Part shown: positions 54,979 to 64,000 of the stretch, piece after piece
How positions within the stretch are numbered: the first letter of the stretch is position 1
Layout of the letters: the number at the start of each line of letters is the position of its first letter
NCBI GenBank assembly: GCA_031772625.1
Contig: CM062808.1
Span: 474,793,655-474,857,654 of the forward strand
Length of the DNA stretch: 64,000 bases
Direction: 5' to 3'
From: Pinus tabuliformis
Lineage: Eukaryota; Streptophyta; Pinopsida; Pinales; Pinaceae
Translations under genes and position numbers: made by a program
The notes under the pieces: model-generated
The model's input: only the letters and a program-made list of their open reading frames with translations
Databases searched by the model: none
What the model was told of the DNA's origin: nothing

Positions 54979-55820
54979 ACCTTCATTCCAACCACCGAGT
55001 TGAATGCAATGAAGCTTGGGGGGCATGCACCTCGATTTGCATTATTATGCTGGGGGCATGCAAACTTATATCGAGCAGTGTTACCGCAAGGTTCAAGCTC
55101 GTTAAAAAATAAACCCGCACCGAGCAAATGTTTCCACTCGCGTTTAAGCTCGTTAAAAAATGAACTATTCCCTGGTAAATAACCACCGTGAATGTAGTAC
55201 TTCAGCCATTAAAGCCTTGGTCGTGTTTGCACCGTCACCTCCACTTTTTCATTGGTCGATCATTCACCTCCATTTGATTGTTTACCCATTTTGAGGAACA
55301 GCTGCGAAGAGTGATTTCACTAGCCATCCTTGTGACACTGCCGTGATTGGAAAATTCCAAACCTTACCTGGAATCAGCTGCTACCCATTTTATTACTCGT
55401 TCCTCAAAAGACGAGTCTTCTTTAAGCTCTTTTCAACTGACTTGTAAAATATGAAAAGATTGCCGAGTTCTTGGCCTTCCAGCTCGTTAAAGGGACAGGA
55501 AGTGCTATCCCTCATATAGATTTTAATCTTTTCGGACCTGAGGGATTATTGCACAAAAAGATCGAGCGCTTGTTTTGTTCGGCTCGTTAAAACTATCGAA
55601 AATTCATCCCTTCTGTATTATTTTATACTTTTTCGGACTTAAGGGATTAGATGACGAAAAAGGAATTTTGGAGTTACCTTTACATACCTTTTCAGACTCT
55701 CTAAAAATGAAAAGGACCGAGTTATCTTTGTCGTTAAACTCGTTAAAAAAAAAAACTAATAGCGACAAACTTGTCTTTAGACGAGAACGAGTTTCACTAT
55801 TGCTAGGCTCGTTAAAACAT
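54879..55820 (+). repeat. Dispersed CTCGTTAAA array in R9
   Basis: CTCGTTAAA or one-base variants occur at about 54879, 54933 (CTCATTAAA), 55098, 55149, 55493, 55583, 55697 (CTCTCTAAA), 55737 and 55808. They are often followed by AAATGAAA and preceded by CGAG or GAC. The spacing is irregular, about 50-200 bases. The same motif occurs in R1. Confidence 0.85.
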
Positions 55821-56994
55821 AGCGATGGGTTTGCCCGAAGGGAAAATTATAGAACAAGCATATGTTATCCTCCTCAAGCTTGACAAAAATAAAGAGGTAC
55901 TGGTCAGTAATGACTGGGGAAAAATTGGGAAGAAAACTCAAAGAATATTTATTGGTAGCAAGTCGCTCTTGAACATGACACTTCCACTCCGTGTCCGAGT
56001 CGGGTTGGGTTGTTTCATTCAACGGTCACATCGCCATGGTCACACCATACCATCCACATTTCGGGTTAATGCTACCAATCCATCACATCAGTGTCGCCGA
56101 CATGTTCAAGAGAAGTCATCCAGAAAGGCCACCTGTGTCCCACCCACTACCATACATTATACTCCATTCTTTCATGACCGCCACCGTGAACCGTATATCA
56201 TCAGATCGTTTTCACCTCCATCAAAATCATTTGCTCCGTTCCGTGTCATTGATGTGGGATTCATTAAGGCCCTCCTATGACGGATCACTTCTTGTCGACA
56301 TCAGCTCATTATCCAAGAAGTTGGTCTAGGAACACCCCATTCAGTACTTTGAAGCTTGCATACCTCAACGGCAAGTTTCTCACTTCCGGCGACAGGTTTA
56401 CATCAATGACCTTCGACCGAAAGATTTTGCGTGGTGTTCGACGCCAAGTCCTTTATTTACACCACGTGAATTGTACTGCATTACCTTGAGGATCATTATC
56501 ATTATCGGTGAGTCCTCTTGCACTTTTTAACAGTTTACATCATTGACTGGTAATCAAGCGATGTCTTTCCATGTTCGACTTCAGGACATTTCTCACATGG
56601 ATCGACTTGTACTTCGAGTGAAGATCAGACGAGATTGAAGACCCCGGATCTAGTTTCATCCATCCGGGCTGCGATATATATCCAGGGAAATAAAGACATT
56701 AAATGTACAAGCATTGCAGCACAGATAATCATCCTACCAAAAGGATGATGGCTCTATCAGAATCATCAGCCTACACTCAGACGATTGTCTGTCCTATGTA
56801 CATAAAAATGAATTTATAAAGCTGAGCATGGGAATGCCCGCCTCAGCTAGATCATGAAAAACAATATGAAGATAATGTATTGTATTGTATCTTATTACAG
56901 GTCTCCTCCCAGCATTGAAAGAACTTCGGATCCTCATAATAAAGCATTTCACCCGACACCAAAAGGTTAACGACCTCATACTTTAGGGGGCAAC

Positions 56995-58042
56995 TGTTAT
57001 AGACATTTTTGTGCCTTACAACACCAAGCATGAAATGTCCATAAACCAAGGGCTCCTAAGTCCTTAAAAGTGTTGTTCTAACCCCTAAAGGAACAAGGTC
57101 AACAGATTACAGCTTCTCCCAGAAGTTCTCCATGAAAAACTACTCAAAATTGGTCAAAACTGGATCAATGCACTTGCTCCATGGCCAGGGTGCACTGCAT
57201 CACACCTTGTACACACGGGAAGTGCATTGCAATGCACCTAAATACACTGTGAGGGTGCGATGGACGGGAAAAGACAAGTGGCGGAGACAGTTTGCGAGGT
57301 GGACGATCATGGAATCTTCCAGAAACTTCTCCTGGGACACTTGCCTCTCAAAATCACCCAAGGATGAGTAAGAGATCAATGAGATCTCCAAGTGGCATCA
57401 AGAACTATCAGAGAGAAGACACTAATCAAAAACCTAGAGCTGACTCACACCTCTGCAAATATCTATATATAGATCTCTCATCTCAGAGATCCAGAGGTTA
57501 GGGGCTGGAATTTTGCACATTGTAAGGAATTGCTGTTGGTTTTGAGACAAACATCAGAGTATTGGGTGATGTATGCTTTGTTGGAGGTGAAGAGGGGCTT
57601 CTTTGCTGGGAGGTTGATGCTGGGTCAGGAACCATCGGTTGTAACTCCTCTCGGATCTTCTTGTTTATCAATAAAAACTATTTGAGTTTCTCCTCCATGC
57701 TTTTGTATCATTGATGCTTGTTACATTTGTATGGTTAAATTAAATCTGATCCTAAGTTGTTTATGAATATAGATCCATGTCTTTGTATAGTTTTCTTCTT
57801 CTGTGATATTACAAGTACTTGGTGAAGCTGGGCAAGTAAGGGAGCAGGTAGTTGGAAGCTGTCAAAGAAGAGAGGGATTGGATCAAAGGATTAGCGCAAG
57901 ACACAGGTTGGTTCTTACTACTCCTCTCTATTTATAGTTCATAAAGGAAATACAAAAGTAGTTTTTCTCTGTTTGTTTCTAAGGCAGCTGTCACACCTTA
58001 GTGGGATAGAGCAGTTCTAAATAGACACTTTTCCCGGTAACA
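56995..58042 (+). repeat. R9 3' LTR (1048 bp)
   Basis: Same length as the 5' LTR. Many of the differences are C/T or G/A, several at CpG. TATA lies at 57464-57471. It is followed by CCGGG, the partner of the left CTGGG. Confidence 0.95.
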
Positions 58043-58325
58043 CCGGGGTCGTAACTTGGTCATATTATCTTTATTTGGCGTGCATGATACCTTGTTGGAA
58101 AGTTCTCTTCGATTACTACAGGATTTGTGGAAGGCCCCTACCAATGGCTATAGGCCTACAGTAGACCTCTAAAAAATGTCGCTTAGGGGGTCAAAATTGC
58201 TCAAGAAGTTTGGGATCCGAAAAACTAGTAAAAATAGTAAATGTTGTACTAAATAAGGAAATAGATGAAACTAACTGGAGGTCTAGGTGGAATAGGTGGG
58301 TGGACACCAATATCCACCTAGATCA
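58043..58325 (-). repeat. R8 3' LTR, proximal segment
   Basis: Continues GTCGTAACTTGGTCAT, as in R11 at 63654 and R10 near 59805. It ends CACCTAGATCA, beside the R8 purine tract. Confidence 0.85.
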
Positions 58326-59050
58326 TTCCTCCCTCCTTAGGAAGCAATGTTCCCCATTACGTACAACACCTCTGTGAGGTGAGGAAATTTCTGTTGAACC
58401 TGGTCCTTGGTGAACCACTTCCCTTGGTGAAGGAGTTGGCCTGCTTTGAGAACTCAATATAGATGGATCCTCTATTAGCGAGTGTTATTGATCTATGTGT
58501 ACATGATCTTATCATTTGTGGCTTGTTCCATGCAGTTTGAGTTTAGCTATGTTGGTGTGAGTTGTTCTACAATGTCAGATGTGTCCAACAATGGTGGAAA
58601 GTATGGCCGAAGGTGGTCTACATTAATCACTGGGTGAAAACCAAGGAATGGTGGAATTTTGAGCTCAAAGGCATTGTCCTCTATAACCTTGGTGATGGTG
58701 TATGACCCATATCAAAGTGGGAGAAGCTTGCAGTGAAGTCCAGCGAGGCGCTCTTTTTGCAAATGTAGCCAAATTTTGTCGCCCACCTGGAACTTGTGTG
58801 GCACCCGATGTTGATCATGGTGCTTCTTGTACTTAGAATTGGCTTTGTCCAATATATCATGGACCTACTAGATGATGTGTTGAATGCGCTCAATGAAGTT
58901 GTTAACCCTGTCAATCTCAGATTGGACGTGAGACGAATCTCCCTGAGTAGGTGTAAATGGTATGGATACATCAATGGGACATAATAGCTGAAATCCCAAC
59001 CCTACCTGAAAGGGGTTGTGGCCCGTTGAGCTATGGAGAGATATGTTGTA
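58326..59050 (-). pseudogene. R8 integrase C-terminal tail
   Basis: Minus-strand segments resemble a gypsy integrase tail in shifting frames (VGDKIWLHLQKERLAGL near 58790-58720, then HPVINVDHLRP near 58630). The last residues before the LTR resemble FPHL and MGNIASKEGGM. The same terminal sequence is seen again beside the R11 LTR at 63932-64000. No full chromodomain is visible. Confidence 0.65.
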
Positions 59051-59099
59051 GCTGTGCTAGACATAGGGGAGGTTTTCATCCCATGTGCATGGATGATTT

Positions 59100-59469
59100 G
59101 AGTTGTACATGCGCATAATGTGTAAGATCATCCTATTGATGACCTCTGTTTGGTCATCAGTTTGGGGGTGGGAAGTCATGCACTTTGTAAGTTTGGTATC
59201 CAACATCAACCAAAGACTTGACCAAAATGTACTTAGGAATACGTTGTTGTGATCTTATACAATGGACTGTGGGATCCCAAAGTGTACCCACAATCACTCA
59301 AATAATAGCTTAGTAATGGCCTTTGCTATGATACTCTTCTTGCAAGTTGCCATAATGGACATCTTGTAGAATCTATCGATGACCACGAAAATGCAGTCGT
59401 TGTTGTGCTTAGTAAAAGGAAGGTATGACATGTAATCCATGGAGTTGGATTCCCAAGGTAGACTAGGAG
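59100..59469 (-). pseudogene. R8 integrase core, distal part
   Basis: The minus-strand frame ending at 59294 reads HPTPSLPWESNSMDYMSYLP and CIFVVIDRFYKMSIMATC, the first catalytic Asp region of gypsy integrase. It is cut upstream by R10 at 59470. The remainder toward 59100 continues the core in other frames. Confidence 0.78.
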
Positions 59470-59474
59470 TAGGA

Positions 59475-60095
59475 TGATCTGAATTTAAACAGGAACACAA
59501 AAAATTACAAAGATAACCATAAATACAAAGATGCAACAGAAATAATACTTCATTTCATTAATGTAAAATACTGAAATATGCTTACAAACAGAAATGCAAA
59601 TAAACTAGCTCGGGTGATGGTAGCTTATCTCTAAGGAGAGATGTGGCGGCTACATGCCTCTGACCTATGTTACAATGAGGCTCGAAGGCCTATTTACTGT
59701 TGAGAAACAATGGAAAACCCTAAACATCCAAAAGCCTAACCCTAGGAGATGAAGCGCCAAACTATGGGTCCCGTTTGGGTAAATTCGCACATCAACATCT
59801 CGGGGTCATAACTTTGGCATACGATCTCCGTTTGACGTGCACAATACCTTGTTAGAAATATCTATCCGAGGACTACAACTTTCGAATGGCCAACATCGGT
59901 CATTGTCCCATGTTGGCCCTCGTTTTCCCAAGAAACGCCTTTTACGGCCTCAAAATGGCTCCGGAAGTTCAAGACTCAAAAAAACTGCCAAAAATAGTAA
60001 ATTGCGCTACAATTAAGGAAGCTGAAAAACTGAAAGTGACAGTTGTGGGGGTCCAAGTGGGATCGGCGGGTGGCCACCAACATCCACCTGGATCA
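59475..60095 (-). mobile_element. R10: solo LTR of the R8 family, TSD TAGGA
   Basis: 621 bp, from TGATCTGAATTTAAAC to CCACCTGGATCA on the plus strand. It is flanked by perfect TAGGA duplications (59470-59474 and 60096-60100). The sequence matches the R8 and R11 LTRs along its whole length. It disrupts the R8 integrase between the HHCC domain and the core. A solo LTR arises by recombination between the two LTRs of a full element (established). Confidence 0.95.
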
Positions 60096-60100
60096 TAGGA

Positions 60101-60768
60101 AGATGAATATATATGCCTTGCTTCTTGATGGTTTGTTTGGAAATGGCACAGGTAATGCAAGATCTAATGTACTTACCCACATCCTGATGAAGGTTCGGCC
60201 AACAAAAATATTTCTACAGCACTGCCATTGTTTTCTCTACTCCGAAATGTCCAACGACCCAACTGTATTGCACCTCCCAAATCATCTTGGCACACTTGCT
60301 TGAAGGAACAAAAATTAGTCCCAGGGGGCATAACAGTGCATTCTAGAGGTGAAAATTTGGAACTTGTTTACCTTCCAAGATTGTCTGGTATGTGGTGATG
60401 AATTCTAGATCTCTCCTGTACAGATGTGGCCACCCCGAAGTCTTGTGCCCATAGGAGTTGAGCACAGTGATCAATGCCATGACTGGTGGTCAACAGAGGT
60501 AGTTTGCGACAATATTGGTGCTTCCCTTCTTGTACTTAATGTTGAAATGGAACTGTTGCAGGTATGTGGACCATTTCTGATGGCGATCGTTCTGCAACTT
60601 CCCTTGTTTCTGTATGAACTGCGGGGGTTAGTTGTCTATGTGGATGACCATTTCCTTACCCAGAATGTAATGCTTCCATTGATGATAGGCCTACACATTG
60701 GAATATATTTCTTTGTCATAGGCGGGATACCTTCAGATTGTGTCTAAAAGTGTCTCACTAAGGTAAGA
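60101..60768 (-). pseudogene. R8 integrase zinc-binding domain and RNase H end
   Basis: Minus-strand residues include YFCWPNLHQDVGKYIRSC and CITCAISKQ (the C-x2-C half of the HHCC finger) with VVGHFGVEKT upstream of it. Beyond that lies NVLNSYGHKTSGWP-like linker and RNase H end (NDRHQKWSTYLQQF). Stops are scattered. The whole is cut by hAT-2 on the far side. Confidence 0.68.
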
Positions 60769-60776
60769 CACCAAAT

Positions 60777-61076
60777 CAGGGAAAATTTTAGGGGCTAATA
60801 TTAGCCCATGGGCTAATTTTCTGTTCTTTTTACCAAAAAAAGATTCACTAATTTCCATTTTTTGTAAAAATGATTCGCCGAAATTTTATAGAATGAAATT
60901 ATTTTACCCTTAAAATTGCCAAAAAATGATATATATAGACTATATAAAAATATTATAAATTTGAATATTTTACAAAAATATCTCCAAACATTTTAGAGAT
61001 TTGATATTGTGGACTAGTGGGATTCACCAAGGTTTCTAAACTTTAAGATAAATTTCCATCCTTAAAATTTTCCCTG
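60777..61076. mobile_element. hAT-2: 300-bp MITE sharing ends with hAT-1
   Basis: Ends are inverted: CAGGGAAAATTTTAGGGG left and, inward from the right, CAGGGAAAATTTTAAGG. The first 15 bases match hAT-1's left end exactly. The flanking eight-base duplication is worn (CACCAAAT and CATCGGAT; the three differences are transitions). It lies within the R8 RNase H region. It has no coding capacity and depends on a hAT transposase in trans. Confidence 0.8.
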
Positions 61077-62150
61077 CATCGGATTCCCTTGCTGAGTAAG
61101 AATTTCACCAATGGCATAGTCAGAGGTATCGCTTTCCATGTCAAATGGTTGTTGCGGGTCTAGCAATGTGAGATTTGGTGCAGAGAAGAGGCGATGCTTC
61201 AACTAGGCAAACAAATTCTCTTGGGTTTTAGACCAAAAGAACTTTGCTTTCGCTCTGCCCTTGGCGACTTGACTTAAATGCCAAGTGATATGAGAGAACC
61301 CCAACACAAACATGCAGTAGAAATTGGAAAGACCGAGAAAGATACGGAGCTATGTTAGAGTGGTTGGGGCTGGCCAATCTCGAATGAATTGTATCTTGGT
61401 TGGGTCCACGTGCACACCTTGATTGTCAATGATGTACTCCAGGTATTGAACTTGGGTCATGCCAAAAGGGAATTTCTCCAAATTGGCACACATCTTGTGT
61501 AGTCATAGAGTTTGGAGGACCTGTCAAATATGGTGGAGGTGTTCTTCCTAGCTCTGGCTGAAGATGAGGATGTCATCTAAATACACCACCATGAATGAAT
61601 TGGTGAAGGGTCGTAAGATGTCCTCCATCAATCTCATGAAGGTTGCAGGGGCATTTGTAAACCCAAAAGGCATGACCAACCATTCGAAAAGGCCCTCCTT
61701 AGATTTGAAGGTAGTCTTCCACACATCAGAGGGTTCGATAGGCACTTGATGATAACCATAATTCAATTCAATCTTTCAAAAATATTTGGTCCCCTTGTGC
61801 TAGTCTGGAAGGTTATCAATCTGTGGTATTGGATACCTATTCTGGATATTGATCTTGTTCATCTTCCAATAGTCAATACAAAGTATCCATGTCTCGTCTT
61901 TCTTCTGTACCAATACAATTGGGCTCCCACAGGGTGATGAGCTTGGCTTGATGTGCCCTTTCTACAAAAACTCCTGAGTCACCTCTTGATCTCATCATTC
62001 TCTGGAAAAGAGCGTCAATAGATCGATCTATTGGGTAGCGGTGCACCCGGGGTCATATTGATGGAGTGCTTGACCTGACAGTACAGAGGTACCCCCGTAG
62101 GTGAGGTGAAAATGTCCTTGTATTCCTCCACAACCTTGTCCATCTTCTAT
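61077..62150 (-). pseudogene. R8 reverse transcriptase
   Basis: 61766-61548 reads [38 protein letters not shown] and [13 protein letters not shown], with YLDD intact. Upstream (about 61950-61770) come SSSPCGSPIVLVQKKD-like and KINIQNRYPIPQID-like residues. Downstream toward 61077 are the thumb and the start of RNase H (YAIGEILTQQGNP). Stops and shifts are frequent. Confidence 0.85.
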
Positions 62151-62760
62151 TGTTGTGTGGAGGAGCCCTATGTGGAAGTCGTGGCCACAATCATCTTCTT
62201 TCCCTGAGGGCGAATCATAAGGAAAAAAATTTCCTGGTCTGTGAAATTATGTTACAGCATTTCTTTGTAGAGATCAAAGACATGGTTGTAGGTAGGGCTA
62301 CCTCCAGTATCCTGCACAACTTATTTCCCAAAGTAATAATCATAAAGCGATGTCTAGACTCATATACAACATGTCGCTTCCACAAGTATAGTTGTCCTAG
62401 TAATACATCAAAAACTTCAAGAGGAGCATAATCACATAGTACCTCATCCATGAAGCGCTTTATGTTGTAGGGAAGGTGACACTGCTGGCTGATAGAGAGA
62501 TATTGTCCTTGGTGAAGCCACCCAATGGCATACAACTGTATATGTGCTGTAGTTAGTAGGCCCAACTGCTTCATGACTTCTTCCGAAATGAGGTTCTTTA
62601 TGTCCTACTTTCAACAATGAACTGCAACAGAGAACCCTTCACCCACATATGTGAGTGGAAGAGGTGCTTCCCCTCCTCTGGATCTTCAGGCTCATTTTTC
62701 TTGATCTTGGTGGTGGCCACAGTGGCACTGGAATCCATGTCAATGAACTAATTCCCTTTG
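62150..62760 (-). pseudogene. R8 protease region
   Basis: The minus-strand frame 62574-62215 reads LPYNIKRFMDEVLCDYAPLE, VFDVLLGQLYLWKRHVVYES and RFMIITLGNKL. These match the second half of a gypsy retropepsin-like domain and what follows it. The active-site triplet itself is not clearly seen. Confidence 0.6.
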
Positions 62761-63331
62761 TCATTACCCTTGTTGGTTTCTAGCTTATAGTTAGAACATG
62801 TGTCTGATTCAGATGCCTTCAGCTCGGTCTCTAGTGATTGCTTGACCCGACACTCACATGTGTTGTGAGTGGAGCTCCTATGGAACTCACACCATTTTCT
62901 CATTTCCTTCTTTGTCTTCTAGGTTTTTATTTTATTGCGGCTTCGATGGGTTGTCCTGGGTTGACCTGCCTTGGATTTTTCCTTTGGTTTGCGGTTTAGG
63001 GGTGCCTTTCCCTTGCTTTAGATTCATAGATCCAAAGTCTCACTTCTTCTGCTTAAACTTCTACTCAATCTTGACAGCATATCGGTACACCTTGTTGAGC
63101 GAGGAGATGTCTAGGAACTCCATCTCATCCTATATGTACCTATGTAGATAACCACGGTACGTGAGTACTAAATGTCACTCAGAATCCTTGATACCCAACT
63201 TCGTACGAAGGGTATGAAAAACATTGGTAAACTCTAGATGGTCTTGGTCCCTTCACTACCGCAGTGTGGTCCACTTTATGTATTTATTCTCATAGCTCCT
63301 AATAGGGTAGTAATGCTCCTTAATGGCATCC
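62761..63331 (-). pseudogene. R8 gag (truncated by R11)
   Basis: The minus strand reads, in broken frames, MEFLDISSLNKVYRYAVKIE, TKLGIKDSE, and near the R11 junction DAIKEHYYPIRSYENKYIKW, which is the gypsy gag core. The gag N-terminal part lies beyond R11, outside the window. Confidence 0.65.
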
Positions 63332-63931
63332 TGGAATAGGAATCCAAGAAATTATAGATATAACCATAAATACAGAGATGCAACAGAAATAAAAATTCAT
63401 TTCATTAATATCAAATACTGAAATATTCTTGCAAACAAAATGGAAAATAAACTAGCTCAGGCGACGGTAGCCTATCTCTGAGAAGAGATGTGGTGGCTAC
63501 ATGCCTCTGAATTATGTTACAATGAGGCTCAAGGGCATATTTATTATTGAAAATCAAGGGAAAACCCTAAACAACCAAAACCCTAACCTCAGAAGATGAA
63601 ACACCAAGAGTTTATGGGCCCCATTGGGGTTAGTTGGGCAACCAACTTCCCAAGGTCGTAACTTGGTCATACTGTATTTGTTTGGCGCATACGATACCTT
63701 GTTGGAAAGGTCTCTGAGTATTAAAAAAAATTGCGGTAGGCCCTTTGTTATGGCTACATGTCTACTATGGCCCTCAAAATAATATTGTTGAGGGGGTCAA
63801 AATTGCTCCAGAAGTTCAGGACCCAAAACACTACTAAAAATAGAAAATGTTGCAATAAACAAAGAAACAAATGAAAATGATTGGAGGTCTAGGTGGAATA
63901 GGTGGGTGGCCACAAATATCCACCTGGATCA
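63332..63931 (-). mobile_element. R11: 3' LTR of a further R8-family element inserted in R8 gag
   Basis: 600 bp, matching R10 and the R8 LTR. On its right it is joined to TTCCTTCCTCCTTAGGAAGC, the purine tract and pol end of the same family. It is therefore the 3' LTR of a separate element whose body lies beyond the window, not the 5' LTR of R8. Confidence 0.85.
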
Positions 63932-64000
63932 TTCCTTCCTCCTTAGGAAGCAATGATCCCCATTGCGTGAAGAGCTTCAATGAGATGAGGAAATTTCTGG
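63932..64000 (-). pseudogene. R11 interior, 3' end of pol (cut by window edge)
   Basis: Same sequence as the R8 pol end at 58326-58390 with a few changes; the minus strand reads FPHLIEALHAMGIIASKEEG. Confidence 0.75.

Larger units (their letters stand above)
53423..58042 (+). mobile_element. R9: non-autonomous LTR element (4620 bp) inside the R8 LTR
   Basis: LTRs of exactly 1048 bp each (53423-54470 and 56995-58042) begin TGTTATAGACATTTTTG and end CCCGGTAACA. About two dozen differences can be counted by eye, so they are roughly 98 percent identical. The target duplication is C(T/C)GGG with one C/T change. A primer-site-like TGGTGACTCCGCTAGGG follows the 5' LTR, and the tract TTTAGGGGGCAAC precedes the 3' LTR. 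The 2.5-kb interior has no gag or pol but retains a short APWEDYHHRS-like peptide, reminiscent of the Tat-type gypsy region just before RT (recollection), and a CTCGTTAAA array. It is the youngest large insertion here. Confidence 0.92.
53121..63331 (-). mobile_element. R8: Ty3/gypsy element on the minus strand, host to R9, R10, hAT-2 and R11
   Basis: The 3' LTR is 53121-53422 plus 58043-58325, split by R9. The interior (58326 to 63331) reads, on the minus strand, gag and knuckle region, protease, RT, RNase H, integrase, integrase tail and purine tract AAGGAGGGAGGAA beside the LTR. The gag is cut at 63331 by R11, and the 5' LTR lies outside the window. Many stops make it inactive. It sits in the R6 right LTR. 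Confidence 0.85.

Noticed and set aside
63332-63931. R11 LTR as the 5' LTR of R8
   Set aside because: It interrupts R8 gag coding, and on its other side carries the family's purine tract and pol end. It is therefore the 3' LTR of another element.

Overview
This window looks like nuclear DNA of a seed plant, most likely a conifer. It holds one clear host gene, a TIR-NBS-LRR (TNL) immune receptor, in a sea of old and nested retrotransposons. The TIR start (FINHRG) and the MHDHLRDVGR block resemble gymnosperm TNLs. No bacterial, organellar, tRNA or rRNA genes are visible. Family names below rest on motif recognition by eye; no search was run.

Layout. 1-444 (-): two well-spliced exons of an unrecognised protein running off the left edge. 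600-3489: R1, a remnant LTR element with a periodic CTCGTTAAA array and a 3' LTR. 4357-9011: R2, a small rearranged Ty3/gypsy element with 332-bp LTRs and perfect target-site duplication (TSD) GAAGG. It carries a 1525-bp hAT-like element (hAT-1) and an in-frame 3 x 123-bp coding repeat. 10022-12903: R3, a degenerate SIRE-like LTR. 12904-14800: worn retroelement sequence. 16792-22263: the TNL gene, four exons and about 1686 residues, with an exceptional array of 22 units of 46 residues (44 LRRs). 22264-24578: AT-rich intergenic DNA with local duplications.

24579-25524 and 33714-35343: an L1-like LINE split by R4 (25525-33713), a SIRE-like copia element of gag-only content with perfect TSD GTCTG. 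35344-39988: R5, a Ty1/copia element with recognisable gag, protease, integrase, RT and RNase H, many stops and no 5' LTR.

42244 to the right edge is a nest. R6 is the outer element (LTR from 42244, second LTR from 52238). R7 (gypsy, 43563-50730, - strand) sits in its left LTR. R8 (gypsy, 53121-63331, - strand) sits in its right LTR. R8 in turn carries R9 (53423-58042, a non-autonomous element related to R1) in its 3' LTR, R10 (a solo LTR of R8's own family, TSD TAGGA) in its integrase, hAT-2 (300 bp) in its RNase H region, and R11 (another family member, running off the window) in its gag.

Only the TNL looks functional: its frame is open through a 3.15-kb repeat exon, its splice phases agree, and the P-loop, kinase-2, GLPL, MHD and TIR catalytic Glu are all present. 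The retroelement reading frames are broken. The most unusual items are the TNL repeat array, the duplicated splice donor in that gene, the rearranged chimeric repeat in R2, and the CTCGTTAAA array shared by R1 and R9.
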